Source: Betaproteobacteria bacterium SCN1
GTDB lineage: Bacteria > Pseudomonadota > Gammaproteobacteria > Burkholderiales > Thiobacillaceae
Length of the DNA stretch: 64,000 nucleotides
Reading direction: 5' to 3'
Assembly (NCBI GenBank): GCA_008923315.1
Contig: WBSF01000007.1
Span: 588,247 to 652,246 of the forward strand
In this document: piece after piece, positions 1 to 7,964 of the stretch
Layout: every line of letters begins with the position of its first letter
How positions within the stretch are numbered: position 1 is the stretch's first letter
Made by a program: the position numbers and the translations under genes
The notes under the pieces: generated by a model
The model's database searches: none
The model's input: the letters and a program-made list of their open reading frames with translations, nothing else
Told to the model about the DNA's origin: nothing

Positions 1-283
1 GGCGCGCGAAGAACAGGCCGAACAGGATCAGCGCGAGCGAGGCGCCGAAGGGATCCGAGATCGTACCGCCCAGGTTTTCGTCGAGGAAGGTTGCCGGGAT
101 GCCGAGCACGGTTTCCGCACCGAACCAGGTGGCAAACACCATGGCCACGACGATGAACATCGGCAGCGTCCGGCCGGCCGTGATGTAGTCGGATGCATTG
201 CGTACCTTGGTCGCGGCGAACAGGCCGATGCCGATCGAAACGACCAGGTAGAGGATGACGAAGCCGAGCAACGTGTGATCCAA
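1..283 (-). CDS. Sodium:solute symporter family protein, N-terminal part (runs off the left edge)
   Basis: About 94 N-terminal residues of a membrane transporter are visible; the rest lies beyond position 1. The translation starts LDHTLLGFVILYLVVSIGIG and continues with ATKVRNASDYITAGRTLP, MVFATWFGAETVLGIPATF and a glycine-rich stretch. This is the usual start of SSS-family Na+/substrate symporters: first membrane helix, 'Y/F-x-x-AGR' loop, and 'A-T-W-x-GAET' in the second helix. No ATG fits the frame. A TTG at 283 preceded by AGGGGA is the likely start. It lies 10 bases downstream of ubiB, so the two are probably cotranscribed. The substrate cannot be told from this fragment. Confidence 0.8.
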   Translation of the reverse strand, partial: MDHTLLGFVILYLVVSIGIGLFAATKVRNASDYITAGRTLPMFIVVAMVFATWFGAETVLGIPATFLDENLGGTISDPFGASLALILFGLFFAR

Positions 284-293
284 GATGAATCCC

Positions 294-1820
294 CTATTTC
301 ACAAGCAGCAGGGAAAGGGTGGCGATGCCGATGACGAGCAGGCCTGCGATGACGGCCAGCCAGCGGTTGCGTGCCTGCTGCTGGCGCAGCAGGCACGCAA
401 GCCCGGTTTCCAGTTGCAACAGGCGGTTTTCATTGAGGGCCTGGTGCGCCAGCCGGGGTAGCTGGGGCAGCAGGCCTGCCCATTTCGGCGCTTCCTCGCG
501 CAGGTTGCGGACCAGCGCGCGCCAGCCGACCTGCTCGTTCATCCAGCGTTCGAGGTAGGGTTTGGCGGTTTTCCACAGATCGAGATCCGGATCGAGTTGC
601 CGGCCCAGCCCCTCGATGTTGAGCAGGGTCTTCTGCAGCAGGACCAGTTGCGGCTGGATTTCGACATTGAAACGGCGCGAGGCCTGGAACAGCTGCAGCA
701 GCACGCGGCCGAAGGAAATCTCCTTCAGCGGCCGGTCGAATACCGGCTCGCAGACCGCGCGCACGGCGGCTTCGAGTTCGTCCACACGGGTTTCCGGGGG
801 CACCCAGCCGGATTCCAGATGTGCCTGCGCCACGCCCTTGTAGTCGCGGCGGAAGAAGGCGAGGAAGTTGCGTGCGAGGTATTGCTTGTCCACCTCGGTG
901 AGCGTGCCCATGATGCCGAAATCGAGCGCGATGTACTGTTCGGAGCCGGGCCGCACGAGGATGTTGCCCGGGTGCATGTCGGCGTGGAAGAAACCGTCGC
1001 GGAACACCTGGGTGAAGAAGATCTCGACGCCGGTGGCAGCGAGCCGGGGAATGTTCACGCCCGATTCGCGCAGGCGTTCGATCTGGCTGACCGGAATGCC
1101 GTCCATGCGGTCCATCACCATCACATCTTTCGCGCACCCGTCCCAGTACACCTCGGGCACGGCCAGCAGAGGGGAATCCCTGAAGTTGCGCCGAAGCTGC
1201 GAGCAGTTGGCCGCCTCGCGCATCAGGTCGAGCTCGTCTTCCAGGTGCTTCTCGAATTCGGCGACCACTTCGCGCGGGCGCAGGCGGCGGCCGTCGGCGA
1301 ACAGTCGTTCGATCAGACCGGCCAGTACGTAGAGCAGGCTGACGTCGTGCGCGATCACCGAGCCGATACCGGGGCGCAGCACTTTTACCGCGACCGGTTT
1401 GCCGTCCGGCAGTCGGGCGAAATGCACCTGTGCGACCGAGGCCGAGGCGACCGGCACAGGGTCGAATTCGGCAAAGGCCTCGCCGATGGGTTTGCGCAGC
1501 GCGGCTTCGACGGTGGCGATGGCCGCCCGTGAATCGAAGGAGGGCACGCGGTCCTGTAGCAGCGCCAGTTCGTCTGCAAGATCGCGTGGCACGAGGTCGC
1601 GCCGTGTGGACAGCAACTGGCCGAACTTGACGAAAATCGGCCCCAGTGCTTCCAGGGCGCGCCGCAGGCGCACCGCGCGCGGTTCCCGGATCGGCCGCCA
1701 GAAAAGCAGCACGCGCGCCAGTCCGCGCAGCGGCCGCACGCGCGCGTGGCCGAGGAAAAATTCCTCCAGGCCGAATTTCAGCGCGACGTGCGCGATGCGA
1801 ACGAGGCGCAGCAGTTTCAT
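294..1820 (-). CDS. ubiB: UbiB, ABC1/ADCK-family protein kinase-like ubiquinone biosynthesis protein
   Basis: This 508-residue protein supports aerobic coenzyme Q biosynthesis at the inner membrane as an atypical kinase/ATPase. The KxGQ signature is present ([19 protein letters not shown]), followed by the ExD-type segment [13 protein letters not shown], the catalytic-loop region [12 protein letters not shown] and the DFG equivalent ALDFGIMG. One or two hydrophobic helices close the C terminus ([20 protein letters not shown]), as is normal for UbiB. It is the third gene of ubiE-ubiJ-ubiB, 16 bases after ubiJ, the order seen across Proteobacteria. Length matches the family and nothing appears missing. 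Confidence 0.96.
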   Translation of the reverse strand: MKLLRLVRIAHVALKFGLEEFFLGHARVRPLRGLARVLLFWRPIREPRAVRLRRALEALGPIFVKFGQLLSTRRDLVPRDLADELALLQDRVPSFDSRAAIATVEAALRKPIGEAFAEFDPVPVASASVAQVHFARLPDGKPVAVKVLRPGIGSVIAHDVSLLYVLAGLIERLFADGRRLRPREVVAEFEKHLEDELDLMREAANCSQLRRNFRDSPLLAVPEVYWDGCAKDVMVMDRMDGIPVSQIERLRESGVNIPRLAATGVEIFFTQVFRDGFFHADMHPGNILVRPGSEQYIALDFGIMGTLTEVDKQYLARNFLAFFRRDYKGVAQAHLESGWVPPETRVDELEAAVRAVCEPVFDRPLKEISFGRVLLQLFQASRRFNVEIQPQLVLLQKTLLNIEGLGRQLDPDLDLWKTAKPYLERWMNEQVGWRALVRNLREEAPKWAGLLPQLPRLAHQALNENRLLQLETGLACLLRQQQARNRWLAVIAGLLVIGIATLSLLLVK

Positions 1821-1836
1821 GTGTCGCGCAGGGGGG

Positions 1837-2406
1837 TCACGATTCGAGCCGGGCGAGGCGTGCGTCCAGTCGCGCCGCGGCGTCTGCGAGGGCGTCGACC
1901 TCCGTGTTGAAGCGGGCGACGTCCACGCCGCGCGCCATCAACTCCGCTTCCTCGACGAGGTATTCGCTCGCGTTGTGGCCCAGCGCTGCGAACATCGCAT
2001 CAATGCGGTCGAGTGCCGTTCGGCCGGCGGCATGCAGCCGGTGAGCCGCGATATCGCCGACAACGGGCGCGAGATCGGCCTCGGCATCCCAGCGCAGTGA
2101 CTTGAACACCCGGTCGAGCGTCGCCAGCAGTGCGGGATCACCGGCATAGTCTGCGTCGCGCAGGGCTTCGCGGCCGAAGAAAGGCAGGCGGGCCAGCAGC
2201 CGCGCGGTCGGGCGGATGGTCGCATCGGGGACGTCGACGACCGCTTCGGAGAAGTAGCCGTCGTCGGCGATCCGGAAGTCGAGCTGTCTGGCCGCGAGGT
2301 CGAAACGCACGCCCATGCCGGCGTGGCGTTGCAGGCTTTCGGCTGCGCCGGGCGACTGGCGCAGCAGATGGTTGAGCCCGCGCTCGACGAGGCCTTCCGC
2401 AATCAA
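1837..2406 (-). CDS. ubiJ: UbiJ, SCP2-domain ubiquinone biosynthesis accessory factor
   Basis: UbiJ is a lipid-binding scaffold of the Ubi metabolon that partners UbiK. The 189-residue product has an N-terminal SCP2-like sterol-carrier domain ([20 protein letters not shown] to about residue 110) and a C-terminal helical/coiled-coil tail rich in Ala, Glu and Leu ([20 protein letters not shown] and onward). I place the start at a TTG (2404-2406) that overlaps the ubiE stop in the four-base arrangement TTGA. No ATG fits without deleting conserved sequence. Tight coupling to ubiE and the ubiB neighbour support the call. A UbiK gene is present elsewhere in the window, at 41317-41574. Confidence 0.88.
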   Translation of the reverse strand: MIAEGLVERGLNHLLRQSPGAAESLQRHAGMGVRFDLAARQLDFRIADDGYFSEAVVDVPDATIRPTARLLARLPFFGREALRDADYAGDPALLATLDRVFKSLRWDAEADLAPVVGDIAAHRLHAAGRTALDRIDAMFAALGHNASEYLVEEAELMARGVDVARFNTEVDALADAAARLDARLARLES

Positions 2407-3137
2407 ACCTTGAAACCTTTGTGCAAGGCGACGATGCCGGCGGTGAGGTTGTGGTACTGCACGCGGGCGAAGCCGGCGGTTTCCATCATGGCCTTGAGCT
2501 CGGCCTGCCCCGGGTGCATGCGGATCGACTCGGCCAGGTATTGATAGCTGCCGGGGTCGTTGGCGACCAGCTTGCCCATGAACGGCAGCAGCTTGAAGGA
2601 ATACAGGTCGTAGGCCGGTTCCAGCGGTTTCCACACCTTGGAGAACTCCAGCACCAGGAGCCGGCCGCCGGGTTTCAGCACCCGGTGCATTTCGGCCAGG
2701 GCCTGGTCCTTGTGCGTCATGTTGCGCAGGCCGAAAGCCACCGACACGCAGTCGAAATGATTGTCGGGGAAGGGCAGGCGTTCGCCGTCGCATTGCACGG
2801 CAGGGGGCGTGCGGCCCTCGTTCAGCATGCGGTCGCGGCCTTCGCGCAGCATGGAGAAATTGATGTCGGTCAGCAGCACGGTGCCGGTTTCGCCCACTTC
2901 CCTGAGGAAAAGCCGGGTCAGATCGGCGGTCCCGCCGGCCACGTCCAGCACTTTCATCCCCGGCCGCAGACCGGCCTGGGCCACGGTGAATCGCTTCCAG
3001 AGCCGGTGCAGACCGGCCGACATCAGATCGTTCATGATGTCGTACTTGGCGGCGACCGAATGGAAGACCTCCGCCACCTTGGCGGCTTTTTCGGATTCGG
3101 GCACCTGCTGGTAGCCGAAATGGGTGGTTTTATCCAT
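2403..3137 (-). CDS. ubiE: UbiE, demethylmenaquinol / 2-polyprenyl-6-methoxybenzoquinol C-methyltransferase
   Basis: SAM-dependent C-methyltransferase of ubiquinone and menaquinone synthesis, 244 residues. The start [18 protein letters not shown] matches the usual UbiE N terminus. The open frame extends 96 bases further upstream but that part has no family resemblance. Motifs seen are [20 protein letters not shown], the SAM-binding motif [32 protein letters not shown] and LVLEFSK. It is the first gene of ubiE-ubiJ-ubiB. It diverges from phoB, and the Pho box between them lies about 100 bases upstream of this start, so phosphate control of ubiE is conceivable but not shown. Confidence 0.96.
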   Translation of the reverse strand: MDKTTHFGYQQVPESEKAAKVAEVFHSVAAKYDIMNDLMSAGLHRLWKRFTVAQAGLRPGMKVLDVAGGTADLTRLFLREVGETGTVLLTDINFSMLREGRDRMLNEGRTPPAVQCDGERLPFPDNHFDCVSVAFGLRNMTHKDQALAEMHRVLKPGGRLLVLEFSKVWKPLEPAYDLYSFKLLPFMGKLVANDPGSYQYLAESIRMHPGQAELKAMMETAGFARVQYHNLTAGIVALHKGFKV

Positions 3138-3231
3138 GGCGGGCGGAGGAAAAGGGTTCGGCCGAATTCTACCAGTGCACGGACTGGCGCGGTTTTCCGG
3201 CGAGGGCAACGCCGCCGGGCGGCCTGCCGCC

Positions 3232-3260
3232 ATGTCATAAATCGTTCATACTGCTGTCAT
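3232..3260 (+). promoter_or_regulatory. Pho box: three 7-base repeats at 11-base period upstream of phoB
   Basis: Three repeats resembling the PhoB half-site CTGTCAT lie in exact 11-base register: ATGTCAT (3232-3238), CGTTCAT (3243-3249) and CTGTCAT (3254-3260). Known PhoB sites are pairs of such heptamers separated by four bases, so this is one and a half Pho boxes. They end 35 bases before the preferred phoB start, which fits positive autoregulation of phoBR. The match is seen directly; function is inferred from the E. coli paradigm. Confidence 0.8.
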
Positions 3261-3295
3261 AGTATGCCAACGTCTCAATACGCATGGATCGAGCC

Positions 3296-3988
3296 ATGGC
3301 TGCGAACATATTGCTGGTCGAAGACGAACCCGGCATCCAGGAACTGCTTAAATTCAATCTGGCGCAGGCCGGCCACTCGGTCACGGCCACCGGCGATGCC
3401 GAACATGCGCTCAGATTTCTGAAGAACACCCTGCCCGACGTGATCCTGCTCGACTGGATGCTGCCCGGCATGTCGGGCATCGATCTGTGCAAACGCCTGC
3501 GTGCCGACGAGCGTTACCAGCCCATTCCCATCATCCTGCTGACCGCGCGGGGCGAGGAACGCGACAAGGTGCTGGGGCTGGATACCGGCGCGGACGACTA
3601 CATCACCAAACCGTTTTCCCCGCGCGAGCTGGTGTCGCGCATCAAGGCCGTGCTGCGCCGCCGGGCGCCGCAGATGACCGACGAGCCAGTGGAAATCAAC
3701 GGCTTGCGACTCGATCCATCCAGCCATCGCGTAAGCGGCCGCGGACAGGCGCTGGAGCTGGGGCCGACCGAATTCCGCCTGTTGCATTTCTTCATGACGC
3801 ATCCGGAGCGGGTCTATTCGCGCGCCCAGCTGCTGGATCAGGTCTGGGGGGACGACGTCTTCGTCGAGGAGCGCACGGTCGACGTGCATATCCGCCGCTT
3901 GCGCCTGGCACTGGAGCCCTCCGGCCACGCCGAGCTGATCCAGACCGTGCGCGGGGCAGGCTACCGTTTTTCCGTCGAAAAGGACTGA
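3296..3988 (+). CDS. phoB: PhoB, phosphate-regulon response regulator
   Basis: Receiver plus winged-helix DNA-binding protein of 230 residues that activates phosphate-starvation genes. The receiver starts [13 protein letters not shown], with phospho-acceptor Asp53 ([14 protein letters not shown]) and the switch lysine in [10 protein letters not shown]. The C-terminal Trans_reg_C domain contains [40 protein letters not shown] and VRGAGYRF, as in PhoB/OmpR proteins. An upstream ATG at 3284 is in frame, but the start at 3296 matches the family N terminus. phoR follows after 84 bases. The triple Pho box upstream argues strongly for PhoB rather than another OmpR-type regulator. Confidence 0.95.
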   Translation: MAANILLVEDEPGIQELLKFNLAQAGHSVTATGDAEHALRFLKNTLPDVILLDWMLPGMSGIDLCKRLRADERYQPIPIILLTARGEERDKVLGLDTGADDYITKPFSPRELVSRIKAVLRRRAPQMTDEPVEINGLRLDPSSHRVSGRGQALELGPTEFRLLHFFMTHPERVYSRAQLLDQVWGDDVFVEERTVDVHIRRLRLALEPSGHAELIQTVRGAGYRFSVEKD

Positions 3989-4072
3989 GCCGGATAGGGC
4001 AGGCATCGCCCGCACTATCCGCGCGCGTCGTTTCGGATCACAATAGCGTCGTTTCTCACGATACGGAATGAC

Positions 4073-5431
4073 ATGGGTTTCTGGTGGCGTCCGTTGGGCG
4101 TGCTGGCGAGTGTGCTGTTCCTCGCGCTCATCCTGTGGGCCGCATCCGGGCCGGTTGCGGCGCTGGCGTTTCTGGCGGGCATCCAGGCCTTCGTCATGCT
4201 GCGCCGCCTGTGGCAGGAATTCCGGCTGGCGCGCTGGCTCGAAAATCCCGACGAAGTCGAGCCTCCCGACGCTACCGGGACGTGGGGCGATATTTTCTAC
4301 CGTCTGCAAAAGCTGCAGCGCCGGCAAAAGGCGAGCCGCAGCGAACTGACCAGCGCGCTCGAACAGTTCGAACATGCCGCCCAGGCCGTCCCCGACGGCA
4401 TGGTGATTCTCAACGGCAACGAGCAGATCGAGTGGTGCAATCCCGCCTCGCGCAAATACATGGGGCTCGATTGCGAGCGCGACCGCGGCCAGTTCATCCG
4501 CTATCTGATGCGGCAGGCGCATTTTCTCGATTTTCTCGATGCCGCCGATTTTTCCCGCCGGCTCGTCTGCAAGTCTCCGGCCAGCCGCGAGATCACGCTG
4601 TCGCTGCAGCTCGTGCCCTTTGGCGAGGGCAAGAAACTGCTGGTTGCGCGCGACATCACCGATCTCGAACGCGTCGATGCCATGCGCCGCGACTTCATCG
4701 CCAACGTCTCGCACGAACTGCGCACCCCGCTGACCGTGGTCGGCGGCTTCGTCGAAACCTTGGCCGACGGCCCCGATCTGCCGCCGGGCGAATCGCGCCG
4801 CTATTTCGATCTGATGCTCGACCATACCCGCCGCATGCAGCGGCTGCTCGACGATCTGCTCACGCTGTCCCGCCTGGAAAGCGAAGAACATGCCCTGAAG
4901 GACGAGACGGTCAATGTGGCCGACATGGCGCAGGCGCTGGCGACCGAAGCCGAGTCGCTGAGCCGGGGACGCCACCGCATCCGCGCGAACATCGCCAGCG
5001 ATGCCGGGCTCAAGGGCAGTCTGCAGGAAATCCGCAGTGCGCTCGGCAATCTGGTGTCCAATGCCGTGCGCTACACGCCCGAAGGCGGGGACATCGCCTT
5101 GAGCTGGTCGGTGCGCGACGGCGAAGGCGTATTCGCCGTGACCGACACCGGCGAGGGCATTGCGCCCGAGCATATTCCGCGGCTGACCGAACGTTTCTAT
5201 CGTGTCGACCGCAGCCGCTCGCGCGAAACCGGCGGCACCGGCCTCGGCCTGGCCATCGTCAAGCACGTGCTGACCCGGCATGGCGGACGTCTCGATATCC
5301 AGTCCGTGCCCGGCAAGGGCAGCACCTTCTCCGCCATATTCCCTACCACGCGAGTGCTGGCGCAGGATGCGGCCTCGGCCCGGGTCATTCCCTTTCCTGA
5401 ACGCGAGCAGGGCAGCCGCCTGAGCGCCTGA
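4073..5431 (+). CDS. phoR: PhoR, phosphate-regulon sensor histidine kinase
   Basis: Membrane sensor kinase of 452 residues that phosphorylates PhoB. It has two N-terminal membrane helices (LASVLFLALILWAASGPVAAL and LAFLAGIQAFVML, residues about 10-45) and no large periplasmic loop, as usual for PhoR. A charged linker and a PAS domain follow (about 95-195; MVILNGNEQIEWCNPASRKY). The HisKA domain carries His214 in NVSHELRTPLTVV. The ATPase domain has an N-box (LGNLVSNAVRYTPEGG), G1 (DTGEGI) and G2 (GTGLGLAIVKHV). The position behind phoB confirms the pairing. Confidence 0.95.
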   Translation: MGFWWRPLGVLASVLFLALILWAASGPVAALAFLAGIQAFVMLRRLWQEFRLARWLENPDEVEPPDATGTWGDIFYRLQKLQRRQKASRSELTSALEQFEHAAQAVPDGMVILNGNEQIEWCNPASRKYMGLDCERDRGQFIRYLMRQAHFLDFLDAADFSRRLVCKSPASREITLSLQLVPFGEGKKLLVARDITDLERVDAMRRDFIANVSHELRTPLTVVGGFVETLADGPDLPPGESRRYFDLMLDHTRRMQRLLDDLLTLSRLESEEHALKDETVNVADMAQALATEAESLSRGRHRIRANIASDAGLKGSLQEIRSALGNLVSNAVRYTPEGGDIALSWSVRDGEGVFAVTDTGEGIAPEHIPRLTERFYRVDRSRSRETGGTGLGLAIVKHVLTRHGGRLDIQSVPGKGSTFSAIFPTTRVLAQDAASARVIPFPEREQGSRLSA

Positions 5432-5443
5432 CCGGGTGCCGGG

Positions 5444-5863
5444 CTAGCGCCCGCCTTCGAACGCGTCGCGCAGGTGGCGGGCCAGTTGCGCCGCGAGGTC
5501 GGGGGGGCCGGCATGCGTGGCGCCGGCTCGCCGTTCGCCCCAGATCGGGTTGGGAAAGTGCGGGTCGTCCGCAAAGCGCGGAATCACATGCCAGTGCAGA
5601 TGCGGCACCACATTGCCGAGCGAAGCCAGATTGATCTTGTCCGGGTTCAGCGTGTCGCGGATCGCCTGCTCCGTCTTCATCACCGTCATCATCAGGCGCG
5701 AACGTTCCGGCGGCGCGAGGTCCGTCATCTCCTTCGCGTGCCGTTTGAGGATCACGCGGCAGAAACCCGGATAGGCCGGCGTGTCGGTCACGTAGACCAC
5801 ACGGCAGAAATCGTCCTGCCAGAGAAGCTCGCCGCTGGGCGAGTCGCACAGGGGACAGTCCAT
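5444..5863 (-). CDS. HIT-family nucleotide-binding hydrolase
   Basis: Small histidine-triad protein of 139 residues. The catalytic triad reads HLHWHVIPR, the H-x-H-x-H signature of HIT hydrolases/transferases acting on nucleoside phosphoramidates or dinucleoside polyphosphates. The N terminus MDCPLCDSPSGELLWQDDF carries a CxxC pair, as in many bacterial HIT proteins that bind zinc there. The ATG at 5863 was chosen because it begins the conserved sequence and has AGGAG upstream; the open frame extends further without similarity. It is convergent with phoR, 12 bases away. The exact substrate is unknown. Confidence 0.88.
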   Translation of the reverse strand: MDCPLCDSPSGELLWQDDFCRVVYVTDTPAYPGFCRVILKRHAKEMTDLAPPERSRLMMTVMKTEQAIRDTLNPDKINLASLGNVVPHLHWHVIPRFADDPHFPNPIWGERRAGATHAGPPDLAAQLARHLRDAFEGGR

Positions 5864-5981
5864 ATCGGCTCCTGGGTGAAACGTCGGCATCTTGCGGGGC
5901 GCGGACGGGCTTGGCAAGCGCTGCGCGCTGCCGGGCGCCGCGCAATCCGTTCCGCCCTGCCCGGATCTTGACCCGGGCCCG

Positions 5982-7952
5982 TCAATCCCGTCCGGCGCGC
6001 TCGCGCCATCCGCTCCAGCGGAACGGTGCCGTGAGGATGGCGGCCAGGCCGCGCAGCAGCAGATGGCCGGAGTCCCGGCGCGAACTGCGGGTGGCGCGCA
6101 GGGCGAGATAGAAGGCAAGCGAAAAGCTGACGGTCAGGTTGACGAGTCCGATCAGAACGACGCCGCCGATGGCGAGCCCTGCGACGGACGATGCGAGCTG
6201 CCAGTCGAAAGTCTGCCAGGCATAGCCAAGATTGGCTGCGGAAAAGGCGATGTGGCGGATGTCCAGTGGCAGGCCGGCAAGCGTGCCGAAAGCGCTGGCG
6301 AGCCCCAGATAGAAGCCGAAGAAGAGATTGCCCGCGATACCGCCCCAGCGTGGCCACAGGTATTCGACGACCGTGTTCCAGCGGCTGACGCCGAGCATGC
6401 GCTGCGGCAGCGTCAGGTGTTGCAGGCGTTGCGGGATGGCGCGATAGACGCACTGGTTGTCGTAATAGCCGCTGACGATGCCGGAGAGAAACAGGCCGAC
6501 GCCTGCCACGGCGGCGTAGAAGAGGGCGGCGCTGCCGAAAGGGTCGAGTTCGGCCAGCAGACGGACGGCCTTGTCCGGGTCGACGGCGGCGTGTCCGCCG
6601 GCCGCGAGCGCCGTGGCGATCAGTGCAGCGGTGGCGAAGGCGAGCAGCATGTTGCCGAGGATGGCGGCGAACTGCGCCCGCCAGACCTTGCCGGCGAAGG
6701 CGTCGAGCGCTTTCTGCTGGGCGGCCTGGCCGCGCACTTCGGCCAGCGTGTGGGCGAAGAGACTGGCGGTCATCGCCGGCTGCTTGGTGGCGACGGTGAA
6801 GTGCAGCAGGTAGATGAGCACGAAACCGAGCGCATAGTTCAGGCTGATCAGCAGTGCTTCCTGCAGCGGCGCGAGATGCAGGGCGACGAGTTTGATCTTG
6901 AGCAGGGCCATGCCGGCGATGATCGCGCCACCTCCCGCGGCGGCGCCGAACATCTTCAACAGCACGGCCCAGTTCTCGGCGACGTAATGTTCGCCGGCCT
7001 GGCTGGCGAACTGCGTGATCTGGCGTGCAAGCCGGCCCATGGTGTCGCGCAGCAGGGGGGTGACGCCGTGACGCTCGTCGCTGGCGTCGACCAGCTCGAC
7101 GAACAGGTCGGCGAGCAGCGCGTGCGGCGATTCCGCGGCGGGGTCGGTCAGCGCGATCAGCGTGCGCAGCCGTTCCATCTGCTGGGAGAGCCGGGCCGAC
7201 TGCAGCGTGAGCTCGACGCTGGTGCCGATTTCCGCGCTGCGGCGGCGTACGCGGTCGAGCGCTTCGGCGCACTGTTCGAGCAGCACGTCGATCTGGCGTG
7301 TGTCTTCGGCCTCGCCGCGCAGCCAGGCGTTGACTTCGTGATGCAGTGCAAGGAAGGGCGAATCGTAGGCTTCCAGTGCCGGGTCGATGCGCAGGAGCTC
7401 GGTGTTCAGGCCGCCGGCGGCGATGCGGTGGGCCAGCGAATTGATCGCGTTGGTGAGTACGCCCGGCGCGCCGCGCCGGAAGAGTTCGCGCAACTGCAGA
7501 CGGTCGCACAGGGTGATCCAGACCTCGCGGGGTGTGGCCTCGACCCAGAGACGGTCGCGTGGCGTGATCAGGGCGTCGAGCCAGTCACGCAGCCGGCCGG
7601 GGTCGCGCGCCGGCGGCAGCAGCTTGTAGGCGATCCGCCGCCGCAGTTCGGCCGAAAAAGGTGTGTCGGGCAGGAGGCCGGCCTCGGTCAGCAGGCGGGT
7701 TGATTTCTTGTCCGCAAACAGGGCCGCAAGGTGGTCGCGCAGCACCGCGATGTACAGCGGGTTGCGGTCGAGCAGCTCGGCCAGCTCGGCCAGTTTTTCC
7801 TGCGCGGTTGCCAGCGGTTGATGGGAATGCGGGCGCAGATGGAACCACAGGCGCGCCAGCAGCGCCGGGTCGGGCGTGTCCGCCTCGGCCATGCGCGCGA
7901 GCGTCTGCTCGATGTAGCGGTCGCTGTAGTCGTCGGGCGCGGACGCCGCCAT
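5982..7952 (-). CDS. Membrane protein of the so-called site-specific recombinase (Gcr-like) family
   Basis: This 656-residue protein belongs to the family automatically named 'site-specific recombinase' after a neisserial gene. The N-terminal half is soluble and helical, rich in Leu, Glu and Arg (DRNPLYIAVLRDHLAALFAD; DVLLEQCAEALDRVRRRSAE). The C-terminal half (from about residue 310) has several hydrophobic helices, for example MLLAFATAALIATALAAGG and VAGVGLFLSGIVSGYYDNQC. I see no serine- or tyrosine-recombinase catalytic pattern, so the enzymatic name is doubtful and a membrane role is more likely. It starts 12 bases past the end of the giant dehydrogenase gene upstream (stop at 7965), so the two are probably cotranscribed. 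Confidence 0.75.
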   Translation of the reverse strand: MAASAPDDYSDRYIEQTLARMAEADTPDPALLARLWFHLRPHSHQPLATAQEKLAELAELLDRNPLYIAVLRDHLAALFADKKSTRLLTEAGLLPDTPFSAELRRRIAYKLLPPARDPGRLRDWLDALITPRDRLWVEATPREVWITLCDRLQLRELFRRGAPGVLTNAINSLAHRIAAGGLNTELLRIDPALEAYDSPFLALHHEVNAWLRGEAEDTRQIDVLLEQCAEALDRVRRRSAEIGTSVELTLQSARLSQQMERLRTLIALTDPAAESPHALLADLFVELVDASDERHGVTPLLRDTMGRLARQITQFASQAGEHYVAENWAVLLKMFGAAAGGGAIIAGMALLKIKLVALHLAPLQEALLISLNYALGFVLIYLLHFTVATKQPAMTASLFAHTLAEVRGQAAQQKALDAFAGKVWRAQFAAILGNMLLAFATAALIATALAAGGHAAVDPDKAVRLLAELDPFGSAALFYAAVAGVGLFLSGIVSGYYDNQCVYRAIPQRLQHLTLPQRMLGVSRWNTVVEYLWPRWGGIAGNLFFGFYLGLASAFGTLAGLPLDIRHIAFSAANLGYAWQTFDWQLASSVAGLAIGGVVLIGLVNLTVSFSLAFYLALRATRSSRRDSGHLLLRGLAAILTAPFRWSGWRERAGRD

Positions 7953-7964
7953 ATCGACAGATGC

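Noticed and set aside
3275-5281. An open frame on the minus strand opposite phoB-phoR
   Set aside because: It has no recognisable domains or ribosome site, while the plus strand gives a complete two-component system.
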